64,000 nt of DNA from Aphis gossypii (lineage: Eukaryota; Arthropoda; Insecta; Hemiptera; Aphididae). The translations under genes and the position numbers were made by a program. Positions within the stretch are counted from its first letter, which is position 1; every line of letters begins with the position of its first letter. Where the stretch lies: contig NC_065531.1 of NCBI RefSeq assembly GCF_020184175.1, forward strand, positions 44,723,213-44,787,212, in the 5' to 3' direction. This document shows, piece by piece, positions 14,101-29,100 of this stretch. The notes under the pieces were generated by a model. That model saw nothing but the letters and a program-made list of their open reading frames with translations, searched no databases and was not told the DNA's origin.

Positions 14101-17100
14101 ACCAATCTATAAAGCTATATGATATTTTTTACAAAACCTTACTCAATTTTTTTTTTTAAATTTTTTCCGTTTATTCATAAAAATATCTATTAAGATTTAA
14201 ATAAAAAAGTAAAAGCCATTGATTGAATATACTAAAATTATAAGATGTTTTAAAAAATAATATGTTCACCGCATGAGAATAAATACTAACATAATTATAA
14301 GAAAAATTAACCGTTTGTAACACTTACATATTATATAAATATAATCAAAATACGGACAAATCTATCGCTAACACATAATATATTTATTTTTATTTTATTT
14401 TGTCAACAAAATAAAGCGCTTCGTGAAAATTACAAGCTTTTGAGAGCGCATCGGTACGGAAAACCACCGCAACAGTGGATTTCGTAGCAGTACGGTAGTA
14501 CACCGCGTCGACAAACGAAGTCAAATCGTATGTATCACACTTAGGTAAGGAACAATTTATTTTAGTTTGTTTACTAGCAGTAGAGAATCACAAAAATAAA
14601 CTATTTGCAATTGATTGGCTTATTCTACAACGCATTTCAATGTAACGTTTATCAAAAGACTATAACATAACAAATCGACGAGGTAAAAAAAAATGTATGT
14701 AAAATTATAATTATATAAAATAAATAAAATTAATATTTTAAATCATTAAAATACATGGTCCTAATATTAATTAATCTCTACAGTGATTTATGTACAGAAA
14801 TAACGTTTTTTACGATTAAAAACTAATACATAAAAAAAAACTTTTTCATTTTTAGGTTGGGGTATTAGGGTCGTAAAAATATTTATAAAACGTCTATTAA
14901 TGTTAATTATATCCTTTAAAATGTTAATATTAATAGTCAAACAAACAAATATAAATTCTGTACGAAAAATTATGTTTTTCTAACGTAAAATAGATTATCA
15001 AAAGCCATTTTTTGTATTATATATTTATATATTATACATTTATAAATGTATTTTCATCATAATTTTTCACAGTGAACTAAAACAATTTAATAATATTTGA
15101 AAAGTAAATTATAATTACTCCTTCTCAAAATACAAACTGTATTGCTGTTAGACTATAGAAAAGTAAATTAATAATTAAATAAATAATTTTAAAAGAATGA
15201 ACAAACCTCAGTATTTATTACTTAATTTTTTAAAGTTCATCTCATATTAATTCTATTTTAACTTATAATCTGAAAGTTTTCGTTTTATCCGACTTACTAT
15301 ATTTTATGGTGTAATAAAAGTGAAACAATCATCTAAAAATAGACGCTAAACTGAAATATTTGTTAAATGTTTCGAATTCCATTATAAATGTCAACCGTGT
15401 TAATCAAAAATAGTGATAGTATTACACTTCCAGAAAAACTTAAATTTAAAACTCGTTATTATTATATAAATTAAATAACAAAAATTGAATTGCAAATTAT
15501 TTTTTCCTGCATACAGTTAAAAATTTAAATAATTTATAATTTTTAAATTGATGATCAAATTAATTTTTTTTTATCATAAACATAAAATAAACATTGCCGT
15601 AGCCAATGTTTGTATAACATTCCAGAAAGTTAATAGAAACATCTTAATAACTAAATTTAATACTTAAAATTGTTCAGTATTCACCTTAAAGTATGGACAA
15701 GACTAATCTTATTATTTTGTTAATATAAAAAAAATGCAAATTTAAGAGTTAATTTTAAATTTTAAGGAAATCGACTATTCATTACTCATAAGTCATAACT
15801 GATTCTTATTCTGTTAACCTTATTTCTAGTTAAGATGGTTAAGAGATTGTTTCAAAGTTTTATACAAGCATTTCAATTGTTAAGACATATTCTCTATTTA
15901 ATATTTTAATGCATTAAAGAATTTTGGTGTTTTAATTTATCTTAGTAAGAGAAAACATTAAAAAAATTACAAAAACTGATCAAATTTAAACCGTACCTAT
16001 ACCTATTAAAGAAAATAGTTATTTTATAATAATTAAAAAAATAATAATCTTAGAAACCATTATTTTCTCCAACTTATTAGTTTTCGTAATACATACAATA
16101 TGTGTATTAAATATAGACTATTTTTTTAAAAGTACCGACTATAAACAAAGCATTTTTTTTTTAAAAATTTGACGCTTTTTTCATCTCTATGTTTGTGAAT
16201 TTAAAAATGTTTACTTGTGAGACTTGAATAAATTACCAACTACGATAGATAAAAAGACTCTTGAAAACCGTAATTAACATTTTTATAGAGATTTTTTTTT
16301 ATAGTAAAGCTTATACAATATACATTATATACAAGTATAACAATATAAGTACAAAATCTTTATTATTACTAATCTTAGTATTAAATAAAATATTCAATTC
16401 CAAATTCATTATAATACAATTTTTATGCTTAAAATTATGTACTCTTAATTTTTTTCTAACTTACTTGAAATGTTAAAAATTATAGTAAAAAGATATTTAT
16501 TTAAAATCGTTGTTTTTTAAGTAGTTACATCGCCCTTAAACGTATTCAAATCAAAACAACAATGACTTGAGGTGAATAAAATGAGACAATCGCCCATTAT
16601 CTAGTTGATCTCAGAATTTTGTAGGTTATTTTATTTATTTGATATTCAATATTACAGTTTCAACATATACTATAATTGATGTGCAAATTTTGAAGAAAGA
16701 TTTTTAGTAAAATATGAACATATTTCTAGCTTTTATAGGTAATTTTACCTTTTTTAGTTGAAGTTAACACAAATTTAGTTTAATATAAGTATGCTGTTAA
16801 TAAAGTTGAGATTTATATTTTAAAAAAAAGGTTGAATTGTTGGATTGAAATCAGTAAATTTTCATAAAATCATACCAATCTTTTTATTTAATTTAAAGAA
16901 GATTAATCGCTTCGTCATTGAAGTAAATAACATGTAAAAAAAAAAAATGTTGCATAAAAATGTAATCATAAAAAAAATGTAAAAATGATCGTAAATTTAA
17001 TTTTTAGTGTAAAAACAATAACATATATTTTGGATAAAAAGAGCTATCTTGCAGTTAGTTGTTAAAATGTTATGTTTAGATCTAAAACAATACGTAATGT

Positions 17101-20100
17101 TTTAATTATTTTTATTTCATATTCAACTTGAAAAATTAATTAAATTTAGTTTTTACTTAATTAAAACAGCTTCAAATGTATTTACATTGGCACATTATAA
17201 CATATCTATGTAATATTAAAGTACATATAAATTGTCCAATAGTATTTCATAAAAAACTATAACACATTAAATTGTTTAATGTTTAGTGTTCTGTAAAAAC
17301 AAAAATATAATGTAAGTGAATATGACATATACAGTTAATACACGATATTTTTGTTACTATACTTCAGAAGTATCGTGTGGATATACAATCTTCTGTTTTT
17401 CTAATGATAACACTGTTTTTTTTCTTTGGAGATAATTATTTTTAAAACGTTGACATATCAAAATCAAAACTTCAAAAAAATAGATGAGTTATTTAACTCT
17501 GTGCATTAAGGATAATAAGTTTATGATAATGAGTTTGAAAGTATGATGGCTATGGTAATTTGAAAACTTTAGTAAAATTTATATTAATTTATCAATATTT
17601 ATAATTTATGAAAATAATCCAAGTATAATAAATACTATATTCAATATTACATATATCTCAATATTTTTTAAAGATCATTTTAAGGATTACTATCTTGAAA
17701 TATAAATATTTTAACAACTGATAAACACTATTTATTCAAATTTTGAATTAGGTACACCATAATTTACAGTAAAAATAAGAGGTTTTCATTTATAATTGAA
17801 GTTTTTTACAAGAACATTCATAAGGTATTACGAAAATTCTTAGGAATTTTAAAACATAGTTTTAAATACATAAAAATTCCAAAAATAAGAATTTGAATTA
17901 ATGTATTGTTAAATTAAAAAATAGTAGGTGTGTTGCGTCTTGGTGTATCACACTGAGTATATATATAATATATAATATATATCATAAAATATTTCATACT
18001 AAATGGTTTAGGATAATAAAAATTTCTTTCAGTATTTAGTACATATTATCAAATAGTTTTTAGAAATAGTAGAAGAATACTAAAATATGATTACAAAGAT
18101 GACCTTTAATATTTTCATAGTTCTAAATAAAAATTCAAAATAATGTTTAATTATTTGTATAACTTTAAATATAATTTATAGTTAAATATATTTAATTTTA
18201 AGTAACATACCGTATTGTTTTTATAATAAATTTAATTTTATTTGTCATCACTCGTCATTAAAATAATAAATAATGTATTGAAATAACGTTGTGTTAAAAC
18301 AGCTTGTTAAATTTTAAAATTAATTTTCAATTAGTTTAATTGTTCAAATAAAATATGAAGTATGCATTTTTTTATGATAATTTATTTAGATAATCCTCGA
18401 CAGTTGTGACCACCGATTTTTAATTACAAAATATATTATGATTTTATGAGGTTCAAATAAATTATTTAATAAACTAATGAATTATTATTTATTCTATTTG
18501 TTCTATTTCCTATTATTGTAATCTTTAATTTTGTGACATTATGATACATTTAATTTTAATAGCTAATTAGATTACTATACCTTGTATATATAAAACAATT
18601 TTTGGCATACAAAATGATTATTTTTCTTTAGCTTTCATATAATTAATTTCTAAATTACACATTTTACTAATCAAATTTTTAAAACACTAGAATTCATACA
18701 GCACTATCATCACACAACCTGTTATATTTTCAAAAATTAAAGCTCAAATACTATATATTGAATAATGTAAATATTACAATATTATATAATATTATTATAT
18801 TATTATTATAATTATTATATTATTTATTAAGGTAATTTAAACACGATTTCGGTGGGAAACAATGTATGTTTAAGAACAACACAATGTAAAACAATCTACC
18901 GAGTTAAAAATTATATTAATAATTACATTTTTATAATAAATATTTGGTAAAAAATAATAAATGTGATAAAAATAATAGAAAAGGTTCCAAACCAATCATA
19001 TACCATTATTTAACCAGTTAAACTTCTTTAAACAATTAATATAGTCAGTTTACTCTTAAAACCATATAGGTAGGTATCTAACAGAAATATTCAATAGTTA
19101 TTAATAATTACTCATTGATTTTTACACGACGATAGATTTAAGTCGTTTTGATAATATTGTAACGATGGGACTTGAAAATAAATTACGTTTCTACATCAAT
19201 CTCATCAACAATTATAGTTTATTTCACTAAACACTGCAGACGCAATAAAGGTTAATAATAATAATATTAATTATAGTATAATATTCATCACGGTCACGGA
19301 ACAGTATTTGAAATTTATTTATTCATTATTTTGATAATGTGATTTTCTTAGAACGTTTTAAACCCATTTATATACCAAATCATTCGTGATTATATTGGCC
19401 TCTCCAGTCAAGCGCAGACAAGTTGGTCGCGATAAATCTATAAGTATATTATAATCTCTAAGTACAGATAATTTTAACTTTTCATGAAAGAGCTTGTCAA
19501 CACTTTTGGCACTTCTCATCAAAAAAATACTGGAACTGGTAAAATAGAACAGTTATAAATTATTTCCACTTGTGTTTACCTAACTTATAAACAAAACATT
19601 TTGGGACCGCGACGAAGTAGGTTAATTTGTAGATATACGCCACGCAGTCACACACACAATGACAGTTGTAACCATATACGAGGATACATTTGAAACAAGC
19701 AGTTTGTAGTGTATACTTATTGTTCCCTTTTTTAATAACGACATACGCCTCAAAAAATCTCGTTTGCATTTGAATAATACGTATTATAGTTGTAAGGATG
19801 ATTAAAAAATAAAAAATATATATCGAGATAAATATAATGATTTATAACAAGAGAATTATTAAAAAAAATATCATTTTTCTAGATAAAATAAATTGAAAAC
19901 AAATAATTCAGCTTTTTTATTAAAATATAATACAATTGGCTTTCAAGTAAAATTATAAATACAATAAATATCTGTAATTATTTAAATTTTTCGATTTAAT
20001 TTTCTCTACAATTAATAAATAAAACTATTTACTGTAACTATTCGTTTAAAAACACTTTTTTTTTTAAACCATAAAACGTTAGCTAATAATTATTACTATA

Positions 20101-23100
20101 GGTACGACGATCATACAATCTGGCTATTTATAAAACTTATTACACCGGTCGTTTAGTTAATAACATTAACATAAACTACCTATCTCCATATATTTTTTTA
20201 ATTCACTATTTAATGAAACAGTTGCAATACACATGTGTTTTGAATTTGAAATATATACACCATGGATATTTTTATATTATTTTATGAAACGAACACTCAA
20301 CAAGGAACAGATCTACCTTATATGGTTTTAAACTGAAAGTTTAATGAAAATATTCGAAATAATATATAGTATTTTAATGAATCATGCCCGATGGCAATTA
20401 TCCATAGCTTCAGTTATGGGTGTAATTGAATAAACGAAACATTTATCTTTTTCTTATTTCGCCTTTTTTGATATTAAACAATGTATTTTTTAATTTTGGT
20501 ATTCTTTTCCCAATAAATTTTTAAATACATTATTATACCATAGTATAACAACTTACAATATTCATTAAACCTTTCGTAAAGATTGGAAACAATCCAAAAT
20601 TCAATAGCTTTATTGTTTATTTTATAACCAAATCATGCACATAATTGCTTGCATGACCTATTCCTTTTACGAACAGCTATAGTTGACCTAAAAGCTCGTG
20701 GTTTAACAGAATGTAATTCAATTTTCTCAGAAGCTTTTAATACGAATATATTTTGAAACGTAAGTTATTTCTACAATTCAAATGCGACATCATCTGTGCT
20801 GACGCATATAACAGATTTCAGAAGGATTTTCATACTTTTGAAGACCGAGAAGTGGAGCTGTAATTTAAATTAATAATTTATGATATGACTATACAAAAGT
20901 TTAAAGAAATAATAAATGACTGATAGGTGAAAAGTGATAACTTACCCTGAAAATATAATACTAACAACAAATGCATTTATGTCCTAAAAATTTTAATGTA
21001 CTTAAATATATTATTTTCAACAAGTTTTGAACCATCTATTCGGAAAAATACTTAATAATATACAATACGGTAAAAGTTTTATTAGCATACTACAAAATTG
21101 TTACTTATTTAAATAATAGTTTTACATTAACATTTAAAAACTAGAATTTTATAATACTGAACATCCATACATTTTTAAAATGTTTTAAAAAAATTAAAAA
21201 ATTAACTTTTAAGTAAAGATAATTAAAAAATTTAAAATAAAAACTTATCATTTTGATTCAAAAATAATATGGAACGTATAATATTACAAAACGAGCATTA
21301 TGTAGGTATAAATTTAAAAAACAATAAAATAATTATCAAAGTTTCAACCTTAATAATAACTACTAGATAGAAGACAATGCCACAAAATTAAGAGAATGCT
21401 TGCTAAACAAAAAACAAAAAATGTTTATTTTTATTGTTTAATCTAATACGAAATTATTTTATTTAATAACTTACAATTTTGTCATATTCTTCATATGCCT
21501 ATAAACTATGTCTTCGATATTTAATACTATCTTATTTTATAATTATTATTAATACATAGATACCTAAAACTATGATGTTTCAAAATACTTGGAAGATATA
21601 TAATATAATGTAAAAAAAAAATCAGCCAAGAGGCCAGTGGTGCCGAGATGTTAATTACTAAAAATTAAAAATCAAAAGACAAATTCAAACAATGTAAACT
21701 AAGCAAATCAAAAATAAAAATAATATTGATTTTTAAATCACTTTAATTTCTGGTTGTATTCTTTACTCGTGATATGTCTTGAAGGGAATTTGTGTCAAAT
21801 GCAGAATTTACGAAAATAAGATTCAGTAGTATATATATACATTTCATAGATTTTTTATATTATTTCACCGCCATTACCAATCATTACTTATGTCTTATGT
21901 TAAAAATACTTTATTAAAGATTACGGGATGGTAAGTATCACATTAGTGTTTGGTCAATAATGTTGTAAAAAGATTGAATGCATCAAAAAATATATTATTT
22001 AAACATCACATAAGATCCAAAAAAAAGTAGTTATATTTTGAAAATTCTAAAACGAAAAATAAGTTAACAAATAGTTTTATTTCTTTCTTCGTGTATGTAA
22101 TTTTACATAAAATGGAGGGATCGGACCGATTTCAGCGTTTAAAGGACGGTAAATACAGCATAAAATCCACCTTATTTTTAAAGCTAAATAAACTAACAAT
22201 AGACTATTATATACTGTATTGTCTTCTCCAATATATCAATATGTCACACAAACAATAGGTATTAAAAATGATTAAAACATTAAAACTCTAACACGCTTTT
22301 CACCAGAACAAGTATTAAATATGTATAAAACAGTGATAATAAGTAATAACAATATAATAGAAAATAATACCCGTAATCCACAGCTATTTAAACCCGTCTT
22401 TGTAGTATCCACGTATGAGAATTAAACGAATTCATGAAACCTTGAGATAAAAATTTATTCGCCTTCACATCTAATGCAGAAAATGAAATTTATAAAAAAT
22501 AAAGATGAACTTTAAGGAGAATTGAATTACAATCATTATTATTAATTGATAATATTTAATAAGAATTTTTTATTTATTTAATATTATTAGATACCTACGT
22601 TTAATTACATTTCTAAAGTATATCTATTTAAATTTATGATTAAGAGAAAACTTTTTATTTTTTTAATTATATAATATAATTTGTTTAAACATGTAAAAAC
22701 TTTTAAAAAATATTTATTTATTTATTTTTGCAATTAAGGAAATATTTAACTAAACGAAAGTGTACGTGAAAACTTACACAGTTCTTAAATTGTTTTAAAA
22801 TTTAAATAAACCAAAGTCCCGAAGGGATGTGTTTATTCTTCAAAAGTTTTTTTTTTTATCTGATAAATTCGGGAGCTTTCAAAAGCCGTCATCGTATATG
22901 TATAATCTACCACCTTTGGTAAAAATCGACTTTTTAATTTTTTGTATTTTGAATTTATATTAAATATTATGTGAGTTAAATGAAAAATAATATCTTTCTT
23001 GATATTATTAAATTATTTTTCGACGCTTCTTAAGTATACATGTTGGTCTAGATTTTATACGTTGAATACGCCTTGTTTTATTCTCAACGAATAACTTCGA

Positions 23101-26100
23101 ATTTAAAATAATATATACTAAGTATTTTATACTATTAATTAAAATACTATGCTATACACATGAGTTATAGATATTTAATTGATCTTTCAAATTAATATTA
23201 TCTTTTTAGTAAATTAAAACTTGTATTTTTATGATATAAAATCAAACAAAAGTACGAACCATCAAAAAAATATCCATTACAGTATTACCACGTTTTATTA
23301 TATATATGAATAACATATCAATCTTTTATTTTTAATATTTCAGAATTGAATATATAGTTTATTTCCTTAATCATATAAATGATTTTTTTTTTCAAATAAA
23401 CTTTAAAAAGATAACTGAATATTCATTAATGAGAAATGAATTGAAATTTCTTTAATAATAAAGTAGAACACACATCGTAAGAAAGATTTGTAATCATCGG
23501 TTCACTTATTTTATTAAAACATAACCAATTCAACACCAATTTGTGAACTGTTACGAAATTTTTTTTATTATGTTAATAACATTAAGAGTGCAGACGATAC
23601 TTAAGGGTATGGTTAACGAGTTAGATTAAACGAGGAATAGCTAAGTCATGACGCCATTTCCTTATCCATCTTATAGGGAGATTTTCAAACATATATTTGA
23701 TTAATTTCTTGCTAGAATATTTAATAATTGGAAATGTGTTGTAATAATGCGTATAGAATATAATATAATAGTTTAAAATACTTTTTAAATCGGATTATAA
23801 TGATTATTTTATAATTTAGAATGACACCTTGTTATTGAAAGAACGATTTTGTTTTGAGATTTTATTTAGGAATGAATTTTCGTGGAACGCCAATTCTAGA
23901 AACCATAAAATGCCTACACCCTCAGATTGACTTAAGTAATGTTTTAACTTATTAATAATTAATAACTACAAAAAAATTATCAATATTTCTCATGGATTTA
24001 TAATAATAGAAATTATTAATTTTTTTTAATTTGATATGTACTGATCAACTTGGAATCACATTAATACACAACGTAAGCATACTAATTAATTTTAATATAC
24101 AAAAACAGACCCTAACTTATTGGAATATAAATGAAAGAAATAATAAAAAAAATAAAATATAATTTCAGTGAAAATTTAAATAAAATGAAATAATGACCAC
24201 AAAATAAAGTTAGTAACATATGTATTATACTTTTTTATTTAAAAGTTATAGACACTTTTAGAGTTCAAAGTGTGTACAAAGACATTTCAAGATGTAAATT
24301 AAAGTAAAATAGTTAACATATAGTTATACAACAAAAAAATTGTAAATTGATATTAAACAATTATTTCTTAAAACGGGAAATCAAAGATCTTCCGGTATAT
24401 AAGTTTTCAATAATTTCCTGAAAAACTGTTATGAAATGAAAACAATTACCTACGTCAAGTACCATCTGCGAATGACTTTAAAGCTATCAAGATATCATAT
24501 TAAAGTTTTGAAAACTTTTTCTAACCGAAAAATATTAAAGGGAATATTGAAAAAAACTATTATTAGCCGAACAATAGAAAAAACAAAGAATAACGTTGTA
24601 AAATATTTAATATTTAAAGGGATAATAATTTAAGTTATCTATGGACCAACTTAATTATCATGTATTTTATTATAGTTAATAATGTTCATGTTTATTTTTC
24701 ATTATTTATTTTGAAATACTAAAAATATAAAAATTCAAAAAGTTTCCAATTATAGTAGAAAAACATAAACAAAACATTAAAAATTACAAAAACTTTTAAA
24801 TTAATTTTCATAGAATGACAAGTAAGCATATGATAATATATATTAATATAGTATATAATATTATTGAACACAGTACTATTCAAATCAACAATCTTAAGCT
24901 AATATTTATCCATATATATTAATATTGAGCAAAATATCTAATAACAACTCATTATTAATATTATTTTTTATTTAAATTTATAAGCATTAGAACAATATTG
25001 ATTATATAATATATCTATAGACGAACGAATTAGCTCAGTACAATTAGTACAATCGTTGACTAAAGTTTAGTAATTTGTAGGTAAAACAACTTATTAAATA
25101 ATTAATACAGTTTACACTGTTAATTATTAAAGCAAACAAAACTAGAACTTAACAGTGTAGTTATATTAATGTTAATACTCATAATTGAGCACTACGGTTA
25201 TATCGTTTAGTAAATTTTACAGAACTAAAAATGTAATTTCCTAATTTGGTTAAAATGATATTTTATCGTCCGTAAAAATGAAAGATGATTGTTTAAGGTA
25301 TAAAATATTTTCAAGGCTTTTAAGATCCTAAAATTTAAATCTCTTAAATAAATCGGTTCAATATGTAGGTACATAAAATATGACCCTCACCTCTACCGCC
25401 CCCCCCCCCCCCCCGATAAAAAAGGAAAAATCCTTCAAGAAACATGACTCAAAAAACCGTGTTTATTTTTTATAAATCGTGAGTTATAAATTAAAATATT
25501 AAGTTAACGTATAATACATATATATTACACGCATAAAGAGTGTTTGTTCACTGAATATAGGTACGTGATGTATATTATAATTTCATAATGCTCGTGTAGT
25601 CGTAGGTGTGATCTTAAAATAAAATTATAGACATCATTGTTATATGAATATACTCTTTAATAAACGACCATGTTATAACAAGCTGTTACGAGTAAGACTT
25701 TTCGCGATTTATACGGATTGAAAATTACTAGTCCTATATCGGTACACCAACAGAAATTATGATGGAAGTCAGACTTATCGACATATTTCGAAGTACCGAA
25801 ACACGAGCAAATATTTCATCTCCACTACACATAATTTATCGAGTAATAATTAATTAAAACCAAAAGTCACGCTCATTTCTTCATATCAACTCCCACCTTC
25901 TATTACGAATTGATCGCTGTTTTCCAAACTCTCGCGACGATATTTTACATCTATCGCAGTTTAGCAAGAGTGCCATTGTACATGTACATTCATCACACCG
26001 TTAATCAGTAACTAGCTAAAATGGTTTTAGTCGTTTTTTACCCCAGGACAACGGTTTAGTCGCGTTAAGGACTTTGGTTAAAACTTACATTACAGCAGTC

Positions 26101-29100
26101 CCTAGTCTACGCGGAGTTGTAATAACGTGACTTTGAAGTCGTTTGAATATTTTTCTATAAAACATTAAAAGGCAAACGAATACTTTTATCAACGAGCTTA
26201 ACACAGCGTCCCGTCACTATTTTCCCGAATTCCTATGGACTCAACGTCCGTCACGATTTAACACGAGCGCGTTGTTGTGCTACTCATATAAGTGTCGCGT
26301 ATTGCCGTTTATATTCCAGTATTCAGTACCTATAGCAATAAATAATACAACATCTTGAAAACGGTTTTGGTCGTTTTTCTTCTCCCGGGCCACGGTTTAG
26401 TCATGTATAAAACTTTGGTTATAAACATACATTATAGAAGTCACACTATTCGGCGTAATCACAACTGACGACTTTGAAATCGTTTGCCTGGCATATATAA
26501 TATAATATATTACACGCATTACCAACGAGCCGAGTATATATATTATAATATGTATGATATTACCTTGGAGACCTATTTAAAATATCCTCATCGCAAAGGC
26601 CCGGCGCCGTGCGGTCCGACCAACGTGGAGTTCAACTTTTCGTTTTTGAGAATAAAACCCAAAGAACATTAAAATTGTACGCATACGTAATACAGGGAAA
26701 CGTGAATACATATAAATTGTTATTTTCATTGCTCACTGAACACGTAAAAAACTAATAGGTATACATGCAAATATTATAACAAATGCATCGAATTAATTGA
26801 TTATTTATTAATTATTATGTTGCCGTTATTCAGCAACCTACTCCAAACAATACTGGAGCAATAGAAACGCAAATCACGGTGAGCAATTAACGGGATTTCG
26901 ATAGTTGAATATACGTCGCACGTATTTAATAATTCGTTTAAGGTTAAAATACTATGTTTATACGTATTAATAAACGCGAACCTTATGACTTAAATCAAAT
27001 TTCGATCAATCATCGTTCACATAATACTTAATGATTACTCTATATGAATATATAAATATAAATACTATATATAAAGTAAATGTTTTATAAACGAATGAGG
27101 GCATGAAATGAAAATGAAATAAATCCCACACGCACACTCAAAGGTAAACCTCCTACCGGTGTAGAGTAAATCGCTTTGGATAGTTTTTTTATTCCTAACC
27201 CACTGTCACCTTCATATGGATGAATGTCTATTACAACCGCATATATAACCACATCTAATGCAGGGACTCGTATGTGCGAATTTATTCATTAAAACGAATT
27301 CAAGTAAATCATCGAGTTATATATATAAATAAGCGGGTACTCTATACATATTTATAAATAGAATATATAATTTAAAACCGTTTATGGCTATGGAACGTGA
27401 CCATAGGTGGACACCACGTCTCAGCTGACCTACGACGGTGAATTAAAATGTACGGTGGTATACGTTTTAATCGTTCATTTTTTTCGGCTTGGGTTTATTT
27501 CTCGAAAAATAGAGTTTTACTTTTCCAACTCATTATTCGGCGGTACAGAGCACGTACAATTTAAATATATCCATTAAATGAATAGTACAGAAAACTAAGT
27601 ACACAATAAAAAGCACACGGCCTTGAAACCTTTTTGCGGATACACGTAATATAAACACATTATTCCTAATGATAATTATTAATAATGGTTGGTCACTAAA
27701 TACGTTTTAATTAAACTGTCTTATTAACAACTATTTATTTATAAATGTAAATTAAACAACGATTTTGATAAGACTTTTGCTTAATACCTACTTCACTTTA
27801 AGTTACCTAAAACTACGAATAATTTTTTTAGTAGATCTATAATATAATTTTTTATTTACCACTCATAACATAAGATGCCAGGAAATCGCATATGACATTG
27901 TTGTAGCTATATTGCCTATCCACAACGCCATGTTACCATAGTTTAAATATTTAAACGAAAAAAAAACTTTAAGCCTCATGAAAGAAACCTAAAAGTTGAC
28001 TCAATAGTTATATTAAATATCTCAACTAAACTAAGCATGATCATTAACTATCACCACTGAAAATCTTTTGTTTATAATTGATGTGCTACGTGATTATTGT
28101 ACTCAAAATACATAAAACTATGTTTCACAAAAATGGTTTGATAAAAATAATGTATAACATATTATGTTATGTAAATTATTTTTTAATGTTTATTCCGTAT
28201 TTCTCAAAATATTTACTCTACATGTACAATTTCGCTCATAAAATAAGTTGATACCCCGAATCGTATTTCAAAAATCACAAACGAACGTTCGAGTGGTTTT
28301 ATAAATATTTTACTTTATAGGTATAAAATAAAGGCACTTCTAACAAATATGTAATATGAACATTTAAAATATATCTCTTGGTACTATGTTATTAAACTTA
28401 AAGTTAATTCAGTTCAAACGTTTTTATAACGAAATTCAATCGATATCTTGGTTATAATAATTCAACTGGACTAAGTGTATACATACAATACACATATAAG
28501 GTGCATAATAAACCCATAATTCAATAGTTTACTCTTTATTTTATTTTTTTTTTTTTATTGATTTTAAGATCGATACGATTGAGAATACGACATTTACCAT
28601 ATTTATCAATATCCACATATACCGTTTTAGTTGATTATATTTCGTCATACAACAATAATATTAACGAGCTGGACAATTTAAAAACATACAAATATCAATG
28701 ATTTTATTTTAACAAATATATAAATACACTTTTTTTCTAGCTTTTTTTTTATTTTATCTTTTTAATTATTATTTTTTTTTTTTTTAATGTCTAAATATTT
28801 TGTAACAAATACAAATATGCTTGTTTTATCATTTCCATTTTGTGATTTTTTTTTTTCATTTTAACTTTACAGTAATATTGATAGTTGTATGCAAAACGCA
28901 TCTTAAAAATCATTAGTAATTTTAACTACAGAATATTCATTTTATTAATGGCCGTAAAAATTCTTTTATTCTTAAAAAAATATTCTTTTGTTTTTATTTG
29001 ATAATTTTAGTAATATTTTTATGTTACTTCTAAATGTTTTTTTTTTCTACAATGACTTTCTAAGTAGTTTATTTTTAACTTTTTTTATACAAACAGAAAA

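Larger units (their letters stand above)
9700..25700. other. AT-rich intron block without recognisable genes
   Basis: Contains repeat B copy 2 (11041), an ATA run (9915-9935), an AT/ATT-rich run (18781-18829), a C16 tract (25399-25414) and a small CpG-richer patch at 14410-14530. Open frames in this block are short and composition-driven. Confidence 0.55.
25700..27500. promoter_or_regulatory. CpG-richer region around the duplicated module
   Basis: About 1.8 kb with more C, G and CpG than the rest of the intron. It includes the two module copies, the coding-like patch at 26554-26672 and a C-rich stretch near 27125-27165. A candidate regulatory hub or remnant gene; nothing here could be assigned. 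Confidence 0.3.

Noticed and set aside
24436..24633. 65-codon Lys-rich open frame
   Set aside because: Composition fits AT-rich random sequence; no splice sites or motifs.
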